64,000 bases of DNA from Planctomycetota bacterium. Its GTDB lineage: Bacteria; Planctomycetota; SZUA-567; H5-PLA8. Below, piece after piece: positions 24,176-31,818 of the stretch; position 1 is the stretch's first letter; every line of letters starts with the position of its first letter. Location: the NCBI GenBank assembly GCA_015075375.1, contig JABTUM010000002.1, positions 529,393 through 593,392 on the forward strand. The letters run 5' to 3'. The notes below the pieces were generated by a model that was given only the letters and a program-made list of their open reading frames with translations, had not been told where the DNA came from and did no database searches. Both the position numbers and the translations under genes were made by a program.

Positions 24176-25990
24176 TTACTTCTGCGCCGCCTGTTCCAGC
24201 AACTTCTTCGCTTCCACGCCGTAGGGCGTGTCGGCGTAGCGTTCGGCCGCGGTCTTCAGCGCCACCGCGGCGGCTTCGGCCTTTCCCGCGGCTTGCAGGT
24301 ATTGACCCAGGTAAAGCCGGTCCTGCGCTTCGCGCATGCGCGCCGGCATCTTAAGGAATCGTTCCTGCGCCGGAATGCGCCCGGCCATCGGGCTCGCGTC
24401 CGGACCGATGGCCGGCCACGCCAGCGCACCGAACCACGCCGGCTTCGCCGCGAGGTACAGCGACGGCGGCAGCTTCCGTTCCGCCGTCGAACTGTCCCAC
24501 TGCGTCTGCTTCGTCACGTAGTCGAAGTTCCCATGCCTGAAAAGCGTCTGCGCGACCTTCGGATCGCCGGGATGCCCCAGCGACCAGACGTGCGGCTGCG
24601 AGAAGTCGCTCATCGTCTCGAACTGCGCCGCGATCCCTTCATGCCCCAGCACGTTGCCTACCGCGCTGGTGAAGCAGCTCGCTTTGTCGATGCGCACGCC
24701 GACGACGTTCTGCGTCATCGCCTTGCCGTCCAGGTTCAGGCTGCGCATGTCCGCCGCGTTGCGGAAAAGCGTGTTGTGGCTCGACGAGCCCCAGTAAAAG
24801 TCGAAGAAGATCGCGGAGACCGCGTTGCCTTCGAAGAGGTTCAGGAACGGATGCGCCGCGTGGTGGACCAGGTCGGCGTGCACCCAGTTCGTTTCCGGAA
24901 AATCGCGCCCGAAAATCCGCGTCGAGAAGTTGTACGCGATCACGTTGCCCGGCCCGCAGCAGCCGATGTTCACGCCCGAATTCAGATTGTAGAAGACGTT
25001 GTTCTCGACCAGCGTGTCGGTGGTCTTGCCGAAGACCATCACGCCGTAACCGTGCCCTGAACCGTACGCGTGCGCGTGGTGGAAGTAACTGTCCCGAATC
25101 TCGCAGCCCAGGCAGTTCTGCGTGCTCACGTGGCCCAAGTCCCAGCCGCGCGCGCACTCGACGTTCTTCACCCAGCAGTGCATCGCGTTCCATATCTTCA
25201 CCGTCGAGCCGTTCTTGCGCTTCGGCGCGGTCAGTTCGATATACAGGTCTTCAAGTCCGGAGCCCGTGACGATCTTGTCCGAAGTGCGGCCGGCTTCCGG
25301 CGCGAGCGCTTCCTGCAGCGCGAAGGCCAGCGGACGGCTCAGCGTAAGCGTGTTGCCTTCTTTGGCGCTGAGTTGCACCAACTGGCCCATCCCGCGCTTC
25401 CCGCCCTCGCGGCCCGCCCACGTACACGTCCCGCCCTGGCCTTCGATCAGGACGCACGCGCTGTCGTTGAGCTGGTCGATCAGAAGCAGGTCGCCGGCCT
25501 TCAAGCGCGAGGCGTCGGCGACATCGATCGAGGTCGAACCTTTCGCGAAGCCTTTGACGATCTTCGAGCCCCACGGGTTGTCCCAGCCGCCGAAGAGAAT
25601 CGCGTGCTTCTCGTCGGCCGTGTTGATCAGCTTGGTCTTGTCCGGACCCTCGCCGCGCAGCACCACGCCGTTCTTAACCATATTGAGCTGGGCGGTGAGC
25701 CGGTAAGTTCCGGCGGGCAGCAGCACCGCGTGCTTTTCGGGGCAGGCGTCGATTGCCTTTTGGATCGCCGCCGTATCGTCGGCCGTCCCGTCGCCCACTG
25801 CGCCGTACGCCGCGTCTTTTACGTTCGCGAAGACCGGGTACACCGGAATTCCGCCCGGTATCCCCGGCTTCCAGTCCATGCGCCGGTCTTCGGGCAGGAT
25901 CGACGTATCGGCCGCCGCGGCCGGCCGAGCCGCGGCCAGGAGCATCAGGAGACTGACCAGACCGGTCCAGAGCAGGTGAGGGGAGCGCAT
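24176..25990 (-). CDS. Secreted right-handed beta-helix protein 2 (pectate-lyase-like)
   Basis: 604 residues from the ATG at 25990, which has GGAGAAG 7 bases upstream and gives a clean signal peptide (ending RPAAAA-D); the open frame extends 12 codons further. It shares VKDAAYGAVGDG, KNGVVLRGEGPDKTKLIN, CWVKN.E.ARGW, DSYFHHAH and GSSSHNT with the neighbouring protein, so the two arose by tandem duplication and then diverged strongly. The C-terminus is tetratricopeptide-like (AEAAAVALKTAAERYADTPYGVEAKKLLEQ). It directly follows the LacI regulator gene (12 bases from the track start), suggesting control by that regulator. Confidence 0.85.
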   Translation of the reverse strand: MRSPHLLWTGLVSLLMLLAAARPAAAADTSILPEDRRMDWKPGIPGGIPVYPVFANVKDAAYGAVGDGTADDTAAIQKAIDACPEKHAVLLPAGTYRLTAQLNMVKNGVVLRGEGPDKTKLINTADEKHAILFGGWDNPWGSKIVKGFAKGSTSIDVADASRLKAGDLLLIDQLNDSACVLIEGQGGTCTWAGREGGKRGMGQLVQLSAKEGNTLTLSRPLAFALQEALAPEAGRTSDKIVTGSGLEDLYIELTAPKRKNGSTVKIWNAMHCWVKNVECARGWDLGHVSTQNCLGCEIRDSYFHHAHAYGSGHGYGVMVFGKTTDTLVENNVFYNLNSGVNIGCCGPGNVIAYNFSTRIFGRDFPETNWVHADLVHHAAHPFLNLFEGNAVSAIFFDFYWGSSSHNTLFRNAADMRSLNLDGKAMTQNVVGVRIDKASCFTSAVGNVLGHEGIAAQFETMSDFSQPHVWSLGHPGDPKVAQTLFRHGNFDYVTKQTQWDSSTAERKLPPSLYLAAKPAWFGALAWPAIGPDASPMAGRIPAQERFLKMPARMREAQDRLYLGQYLQAAGKAEAAAVALKTAAERYADTPYGVEAKKLLEQAAQK

Positions 25991-26038
25991 TCGATTTCTT
26001 CTCCGTTCGAGGCGTTGCACACGCACCGTCCAATGGGA

Positions 26039-27037
26039 TCAGCACGAATCCCGGGCGATAAAGGGACAGTCGAGCACCAGTTTGCAAAAGGGCGAGTCGG
26101 GATGCTTCAGGCGCCACAACAGACGTTCGGCCGCGACGCGTGCCATGGCTTCTTTATCCACCTTGATCGTCGAGAGCCGCGGCACCGCGTATTCGCCCAG
26201 TTCGATCCCGTCCACGCCCAGCACCGCGACATCTTCCGGAATGCGCAGGCCCAGATCGTGCGCCGCGCGCAGCGCTCCCAGCATGGCGTGGTCCGAACCG
26301 AAGAACGCCGTCGGCCGCAGTTCCGCGGGCCGCTCGAGCAGCCGCCGCGCCAGCGCATACCCTTCTTCGGGCACCCCCGTGCAACCGGCCAGGAAATCGG
26401 GTCCCGGTTCCACGTTCGCAAGTTCCAGCGCCCGCCGCGCGCCGTCGTAGATCTGCGCGGTGAACTCTTCGAAGCTCGTCCGGCGCGCCGAAAAAAGCGC
26501 GATTCGCTTGTGCCCCTTCTCAAGAAATACGTTCATCGCGTCGAACGCCGCGCGCCGGTAATCGGCCACCACGCCGTCCGAATGCGTTTCGGGCAGGTAG
26601 TTGTCCACCGTCACCACCGGCATGCGCTTGGCGAGCAACGGGACGCGATGCCCTTGCAGATCGATGCAGATCGCGCCGTCCACGCCGTCCAGCGCGCTCG
26701 GCGGCTCGGTCAGATGCGCCGGCCAGTCCACACCCAGCGCCTTCGCCCCCAGGCGGACGGGCGCTTCCAGCGCGGCATTCAGGATCGGCGCGAAGAACGG
26801 GTCGCGGCGCAGGTTGGCCTGCCCCCGCACCACGATGGCCAACGTCGCCGCCAGCGTCTGCTTCGGCGGCCGGCCGCGGCGCGGACCCAGGACCAGCCGC
26901 GGATAACCCAATTCGCCCAGGACCTGCTCGACCGCGCGGCGTGTACCTTCCTTTACGTCGATATGCCCGCGTAATACCCGGGAAACGGTGCTGGTGCTGA
27001 GCCCAGTCCTTGAGGCGATCTCTTGCAGCGTAGGCAT
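26039..27037 (-). CDS. LacI-family transcriptional regulator
   Basis: 332 residues. The N-terminal helix-turn-helix is TLQEIASRTGLSTSTVSRVLRG (2-24), followed by the hinge and RRGRPP linker. A periplasmic-binding-protein-like sugar domain follows (about 60-330; VPEDVAVLGVDGIELGEYAVPRLSTIKVD). The ATG at 27037 gives the canonical N-terminus; the frame is open 38 codons further, but those are not conserved in kind. It heads the leftward beta-helix/nitrilase/aminotransferase run and probably regulates it, with a sugar-derived ligand. Repeats of AAATAACCGG-like sequence lie in the gap to the divergent IclR gene. Confidence 0.9.
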   Translation of the reverse strand: MPTLQEIASRTGLSTSTVSRVLRGHIDVKEGTRRAVEQVLGELGYPRLVLGPRRGRPPKQTLAATLAIVVRGQANLRRDPFFAPILNAALEAPVRLGAKALGVDWPAHLTEPPSALDGVDGAICIDLQGHRVPLLAKRMPVVTVDNYLPETHSDGVVADYRRAAFDAMNVFLEKGHKRIALFSARRTSFEEFTAQIYDGARRALELANVEPGPDFLAGCTGVPEEGYALARRLLERPAELRPTAFFGSDHAMLGALRAAHDLGLRIPEDVAVLGVDGIELGEYAVPRLSTIKVDKEAMARVAAERLLWRLKHPDSPFCKLVLDCPFIARDSC

Positions 27038-27040
27038 GGT

Positions 27041-27164
27041 ATTAATCCCGGTAATATGTTTTGTTTGCCGGTAGAACCTTGACCCTCTTTCTACTCCGCA
27101 GAAACGCCGCCTGCTGCGAGAAATAACCGGAATTTCAATGCGCTGGTGCAAGTAAAATAACCGG
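27041..27164. promoter_or_regulatory. Possible operator repeats between the LacI and IclR genes
   Basis: AAATAACCGG occurs at 27121-27130 and 27155-27164, 34 bases apart. A related ATTACCGGG lies on the minus strand near 27047-27055, just before the LacI gene. The first copy sits in an imperfect dyad (GAAAT...ATTTC). TTGACA occurs at 27200 toward the IclR gene. Which protein binds is unknown. Confidence 0.35.
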
Positions 27165-27234
27165 GAAAATAGCCTTCGCCATTATTGCATTCTGCATTCT
27201 TGACAATGCGTAATATGCATGGTTGAATGCCCCC

Positions 27235-28026
27235 ATGATTGCTGACCTCGCGCGCACCGCTTCCGACCTGGCTCCTTCCAAGGCGCTCACCCACGGCCTG
27301 GAAATCCTGCGCCTTCTCACCGAAGCCGGCCGACCGATGACCTCCACCGAGATCGCGTCCCAGGTCGGCCTGCATCAGAGTTCGGCCTCGCGTATTCTGC
27401 GCACGCTGATGGCCGCAGGCTACGTACGCAAGCCCGACTACCATAGCTTTGCGGCCGACTTCGGTGTGTTGACTTTGGGCGCCAGCGCGCTCAAGCACTT
27501 TCCTGTCGTCTCCCGGCCGCGCGCCGCGATGAACGAACTGGCCGAACGGACCTCCGGGTTGATGTGTTCGCTGGTCACGCTCTGGCACGGGCAGTTGATC
27601 TATCTGCTGCGTGTTCAGCAGGGGCACGAACCGGTCCTGGTATCCGCCAGCGGCTATCCGTTGCATCTCTCCTCGCCGGGGTTGCGCATCCTGTTGGCGT
27701 GGCCCGAAGAAGAGGCGCTGGCCGCGCTGGCCGCTTCACGCACGCGATTCGGCTGGGAACGCCCTTCGGCCGACGTGCCCGCCGACGAAGCGGCGTGCCT
27801 TAAGCGTGCCGCCGAACTGCTGCGCCACGATATTTTGGCGCTGAAGGGCTGGCAGGGCCCCAACCGCTTGACCGCGGCGATTCCCGTCGAAGCCGAAGGC
27901 GTGCCGCCGCTCACGCTGGCGATCAGCGGACCCGCCGACGCGTTGCCCTTCGATACCGTGATGCTTTTGATGCAGGAAGGCCGCCGCGCGGTCGAGGCCG
28001 CGCTGCGCGAACCCGCGAAACGCTAA
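27235..28026 (+). CDS. IclR-family transcriptional regulator
   Basis: 263 residues from the ATG at 27235; a TTG 4 codons earlier is the alternative. The winged helix is KALTHGLEILRLLTEAGRPMTSTEIASQVGLHQSSASRILRTLMAAGYV, split over about residues 14-62. The rest is the IclR effector domain (about 80-255; LYLLRVQQGHE-like and LTLAISGP). It precedes the PhyH dioxygenase gene by 29 bases and is probably in the same transcript. No Shine-Dalgarno lies before the ATG, and TTGAAT sits 6 bases upstream, so a leaderless mRNA is possible. Confidence 0.88.
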   Translation: MIADLARTASDLAPSKALTHGLEILRLLTEAGRPMTSTEIASQVGLHQSSASRILRTLMAAGYVRKPDYHSFAADFGVLTLGASALKHFPVVSRPRAAMNELAERTSGLMCSLVTLWHGQLIYLLRVQQGHEPVLVSASGYPLHLSSPGLRILLAWPEEEALAALAASRTRFGWERPSADVPADEAACLKRAAELLRHDILALKGWQGPNRLTAAIPVEAEGVPPLTLAISGPADALPFDTVMLLMQEGRRAVEAALREPAKR

Positions 28027-28055
28027 CGCACGCTCATCTAAAGGAGAAAGGTACC

Positions 28056-28904
28056 ATGCTCAACCGCCCCGCCGCTCCACACCTGACCGCCGATCAGAAA
28101 GCGCGCTTCGAGGAAGATGGCTTTCTGGTCATCAAGGGCGCGCTCGACGCCCCCGCGGTCGCGCATTTCACGCGCTTGATCGACGAACTCGATGCGCGTG
28201 AGCGTGCCGCGGAACAGACCCCGCCCGATGAGTTCGTCCAGATTCGAAACGCGATCCACAAGGAGCACGGTCTTTTGGAACTGCTCGACTGGCCCGGAGC
28301 TTTTCCGCTGGTCGCCGAACTGATGGGCCCGGCCATTACGCTTTCCACCAGCCACAGCATGGTCCGTCCGCCGCAGCCCGCCGACACGCCTGAGAACTAC
28401 AAGCGCATCGGCTGGCATCGCGACGGCTGCGCCGAGGTGCTGCCGATCCACGGAACGTACCCGTGGATTTACACCAAGATCGGCTACTTCCTCTCCGACC
28501 TCTCCAAGCCCAACGGCGGCAACCTGCGCGTCATTCCCGGCAGCCACTTGAAGACCACGTGCCCGCCCACGCTCGCGGGAGCCATCGACCCCGTCGGCGC
28601 CGTAACGGTGCTCACCGAACCCGGCGACGCGGTGATCTTCCAGCAGCGGCTCTGGCATGCGGTGGGGCCGAACACCAGTCCCCTCACGCGCAAGAATATC
28701 TACATGGGTTACTGCTGGCGCTGGGTGAAGCCGCTGGATTTTCTTGTGCCCGACCCCGCGCTGCTGGCGCAAGCCACGCCGATCCAGCGCCAACTGCTGG
28801 GCGAATACTCCAGCGAAATGGCCTTCTGGCTGCCCAAGCCGAACGAAGTCCCGTTGCGCGAATGGCTGAAAGCGCACCAGGAAGCCGCGTTGCAGCCGGC
28901 CTGA
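28056..28904 (+). CDS. Phytanoyl-CoA dioxygenase (PhyH) family oxygenase
   Basis: This 282-residue Fe(II)/2-oxoglutarate-dependent oxygenase has metal ligands His121 and Asp123 in WHRDG and His201 in LWHAVGPN. An Arg for 2-oxoglutarate is expected in SPLTRKN. The double-stranded beta-helix core spans about 90-240. Members hydroxylate very different substrates; ones next to sugar or natural-product regulators are common in PVC-type genomes. AAAGGAGAAAGG gives a strong ribosome binding site. Regulation is probably by the IclR protein encoded immediately upstream. Confidence 0.88.
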   Translation: MLNRPAAPHLTADQKARFEEDGFLVIKGALDAPAVAHFTRLIDELDARERAAEQTPPDEFVQIRNAIHKEHGLLELLDWPGAFPLVAELMGPAITLSTSHSMVRPPQPADTPENYKRIGWHRDGCAEVLPIHGTYPWIYTKIGYFLSDLSKPNGGNLRVIPGSHLKTTCPPTLAGAIDPVGAVTVLTEPGDAVIFQQRLWHAVGPNTSPLTRKNIYMGYCWRWVKPLDFLVPDPALLAQATPIQRQLLGEYSSEMAFWLPKPNEVPLREWLKAHQEAALQPA

Positions 28905-29008
28905 AGCGAAGGACCGGTGCCAAGCTGCGCTCGAAAGTTTAGGCCGCCTGCGCCTTCAGGTAGGCTTCTAGCTTCGCCGGGCGGGGTCCACCGGTTCCTG
29001 CGCCGTAC

Positions 29009-30406
29009 CTATGGCGTTCCTTCCGGCGCAGTGGGCGTACTCGCCGCCGGACTGGCGCCATCGGGATTCGCTTCGCCTCCGGCGCGCTTCCCGGCGCCGG
29101 GCTTGCGGCGCATTTTTCGGAGCACTTGTTCGCCGCTCGCCTCGTCACGACGCAATTGGCGCAACAGGAAATACAAACCCACCACCATCCCCGCGGCCAT
29201 GATCAGCACCCATGTACCGGTGCCGCTGTCGGGGAGTTCCAACCGTTTCACTTCCAGGGCCGTATAAAGCGGCATGGCATCCCAAACCTGGTCCTGGCGC
29301 ACGAAGCTCCAGCGCTGCATGAACAGCCCGTGCCAGGAGATCACGTCCGGATTCTCCACATCATCTTTGCTCAGAATGTTGCGTACGTCCTGCGGAACCA
29401 GCACCGCGTACTGCTTGAACTTGACGTCGCGGCAGATCAGCAGCCACGTGTAACGCACGCCGCTGTTGTTCTCCTGGTCAGCAATCCAGTTGTAGATGCG
29501 GTATTTCCGGATCAGGCTGCCTTCGAACAAGTACGGCATCCCGCGGTAATCGCGGTAATGCTCGCTCATTACGTTGTTAAAGTGCGCCACGCCCGCGCCG
29601 CGGCCGTGCTTCTCGACCAGCGCCGCGCCGCGCACTTTCTCGACTTCCTCCAGTTTCACCTTGTCCCCGCCGATCGTGCGCAGGTAGCGGATGAACATAT
29701 GCAGCACCTGCCGGGCTTCGGTCAAGTCGTTGGCATCCGATAGGCCGCGCTTGGACTTAAGGTCTTCGTCGAAGACGTGCAGATACGCATCTTCCCAATC
29801 CTCGCCCTCGGGATTCAACTCGGGCAGCGGCGTAAATTCCGCCTTCAGGCCCAGGAATTCCATCTGCCGGCCTTCTTTGTTGGTGAACATGCGGCGGCCT
29901 TCGCCAAGCGTCTTGGTCTGCGACTCTTCGCCGTGCGGAGCGATCGGGTGAGTCTCTTCTCCCTCTTCTTCCTCTGCTTCCGGGCTTTTCGCCTCTTCGC
30001 CCGTTTGCTCCGCGCTCTTGGCCTCCTGACCCGCTGGCGCCGCGGGCGCTTCTTCCACGGGGATCAGCGGCTTGCCGTCCGGTCCGGTGAGTTGAATGTC
30101 CGCTTGGCCTTGGGGCGACGGATACGCCGTCTTCGGCAGCGCCGGCTCTTTGCCTTCGGTCGCTTCGGTGAGTTGCTCCAGCATGCCTTCCGAGCGCTGC
30201 TTGCTCTTGTCTCGGAACATCACGAAGAGCGCCGCCAGCATCACCGCCAGCACAAACATGCGCAGCAACCGCTTCTGCATTTTGCTGTTCTCGTCGTCCG
30301 TCTCGTGCTGCATCCACGAAAGTTCGGAGACGTTCCTCGGACCTTGCCCCGGCCGGCGGCTGCCGTCGTCGCGTCCCGGAAGCTTGAACTTGGGAATATC
30401 GGACAA
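29009..30406 (-). CDS. Membrane protein of unknown function with two transmembrane helices
   Basis: 465 residues from a TTG at 30406 (GGGAGG 7 bases upstream). The open frame runs 29 codons further without a ribosome binding site. A cytoplasmic N-terminus (MSDIPKFKLPGRDD) leads into one helix (about 50-68, RMFVLAVMLAALFVMF). An acidic Glu/Ala/Pro linker and a soluble domain (about 160-395) follow, then a second helix (VLIMAAGMVVGLYFLL) and a basic tail. The soluble domain has many aromatic residues and no recognised motif. It seems to be a single-gene unit. Family not recognised. Confidence 0.7.
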   Translation of the reverse strand: MSDIPKFKLPGRDDGSRRPGQGPRNVSELSWMQHETDDENSKMQKRLLRMFVLAVMLAALFVMFRDKSKQRSEGMLEQLTEATEGKEPALPKTAYPSPQGQADIQLTGPDGKPLIPVEEAPAAPAGQEAKSAEQTGEEAKSPEAEEEEGEETHPIAPHGEESQTKTLGEGRRMFTNKEGRQMEFLGLKAEFTPLPELNPEGEDWEDAYLHVFDEDLKSKRGLSDANDLTEARQVLHMFIRYLRTIGGDKVKLEEVEKVRGAALVEKHGRGAGVAHFNNVMSEHYRDYRGMPYLFEGSLIRKYRIYNWIADQENNSGVRYTWLLICRDVKFKQYAVLVPQDVRNILSKDDVENPDVISWHGLFMQRWSFVRQDQVWDAMPLYTALEVKRLELPDSGTGTWVLIMAAGMVVGLYFLLRQLRRDEASGEQVLRKMRRKPGAGKRAGGEANPDGASPAASTPTAPEGTP

Positions 30407-30708
30407 GACACACCTCCCGAACGGGCCTTCGCAACGTGCTCTAAATCCTAAAACGTGCATCCCGAGCTTTCCTTCCACGCAAACACAAGCCAATTCCAGA
30501 ACGCAGGTTCAATCCGCAAGTTCAAGCTGCCGCTGGATTTCAATGTAGGCGCTGATGCACATGCGCGCAAGGTGCCTGGGCCGCTAGCCTTCGCGTGCCG
30601 GCTTAAAAAGGAACGCGCGAAGAATTCCTGGATGGCGGGAACTTCTTTATGAGTTTTAACTGTTCTCGGTGTAAAACACTTAGAACACTAGTTGGAGCGA
30701 CCCGCCTC
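30407..30708. other. Divergent intergenic region holding the GntR/LacI operator
   Basis: About 300 bases without a supported gene. They separate the leftward membrane-protein gene from the rightward regulator gene. The only clear structure is the dyad at 30661-30687; no clear promoter boxes were assigned. Confidence 0.5.
30661..30687. promoter_or_regulatory. 27-bp dyad operator before the GntR/LacI regulator
   Basis: TGTTCT (30661-30666) and AGAACA (30682-30687) are perfect inverted arms. Inside them, GTGT (30669-30672) and ACAC (30676-30679) are a second perfect inverted pair, with AAA at the centre. Only the CG and TT spacers between arm pairs break symmetry. It ends 21 bases before the regulator's ATG, so autoregulation is likely. 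Confidence 0.65.
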
Positions 30709-31794
30709 ATGCCCCAAGGTTTGGACGCACCGCGCGCACTGAAGGACCAGATGGCCGCGCTCTTGGAGCGCGAGATCGACGCCGCGCGCTACCCTTCGGG
30801 TGTCCTGCCCACCGTCCGCGTGCTGGCCGAACGCTTCGAAGTAAGCGTGCTGACCGTCGTCGGCGCGCTGGAACTGCTGGAAAAGCGCAAGCGCGTGGAG
30901 CGGGTGCACGGAAAGGGCGTCTTCATTCGCGACCGCCAGGGGCGCTCGCGCAAGTTGGGCGTCCGGAATTACCGTATCGGGGTCTTCGGTTACAGCCCGT
31001 CCGGCGTCGCCGGCTATTACGGGGAACTTTGGGGCGGCCTATCCGCGGCGGCGGGACCGCGTGTCTCGCTCACGTATATGAACTTGGTCGCGGGCCGCGA
31101 AGTTGGAGCCGTGCGTGCCGCACAGGCCCGCTTGGCGCTGGACGGTGCGATTCTGGTGGGCATTCCCGACCGCTCCGTGGTGGATTCGATTCGCCGCAAG
31201 CGCTTTCCCGTGGTGCTGGCCGATCATCACTTCCAAGGCGCGGATTTCGACTGCGTCACGCTCGATTCGGCCGCCGGTTCGCGCGAGGCCGTGCGCCACC
31301 TCGCCGCACTGGGGCATCGCCGTATCGGCCTTCTGACCTCCACGCGCCCCGAGTACAACGCCGAGCGTCTGGAGGGTTTCAGGGACGGCCTGCGCGAGGC
31401 CGGTCTGCCCTGCGAGACGGCTTGGGTGCATGCGTCGCAACAGGAATTCCGTAGCGGCGCGGACGCGTTTCGAGCCATCTTGCGCATCGCGCGCCCCGCT
31501 CCGAGCGCTTGGCTCACCTGGAGCGAGACGCAGGCGCTGGGTGCGCTGGAGGTTATGCGGGAGGCCGGCCTGCGCGTGCCGCGGGATATGAGCATCATGG
31601 CATGCTCGGGCGCAACCTTGCTGGATTTCTGTCCGTCGCTCAGCGCCGTCATTGGCGATGGGCGCGTGTTGGGCGCCGAAGCGCTGCGGTTGCTTCTGCG
31701 GCGCATGGAAGTACCGGACGCAGCTGCGCAAATCGTGCGAGTACCCATGCGGATTCATGCGGCCGAAACGACGGCCGCGCCTTCCAGGCGCTAG
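30709..31794 (+). CDS. Regulator with GntR-type DNA-binding and LacI-type sugar domains
   Basis: 361 residues from the ATG at 30709 (GGAG 11 bases upstream); the frame extends 20 codons further, across the operator, which argues against the longer form. The N-terminus is a GntR winged helix (LPTVRVLAERFEVSVLTVVGALELLEKRKRVERVHGKGVFI, in pieces over about 30-72), as in AraR-type hybrids. The C-terminus is a LacI/PBP1 sugar-binding domain (about 85-345; HRRIGLLTSTRPEYNAERLEGFRDGL). It lies 24 bases before the glycoside-hydrolase gene and probably controls it in response to a sugar. Confidence 0.88.
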   Translation: MPQGLDAPRALKDQMAALLEREIDAARYPSGVLPTVRVLAERFEVSVLTVVGALELLEKRKRVERVHGKGVFIRDRQGRSRKLGVRNYRIGVFGYSPSGVAGYYGELWGGLSAAAGPRVSLTYMNLVAGREVGAVRAAQARLALDGAILVGIPDRSVVDSIRRKRFPVVLADHHFQGADFDCVTLDSAAGSREAVRHLAALGHRRIGLLTSTRPEYNAERLEGFRDGLREAGLPCETAWVHASQQEFRSGADAFRAILRIARPAPSAWLTWSETQALGALEVMREAGLRVPRDMSIMACSGATLLDFCPSLSAVIGDGRVLGAEALRLLLRRMEVPDAAAQIVRVPMRIHAAETTAAPSRR

Positions 31795-31818
31795 AAACGC
31801 TATTTAAAGGAGTGAGTG

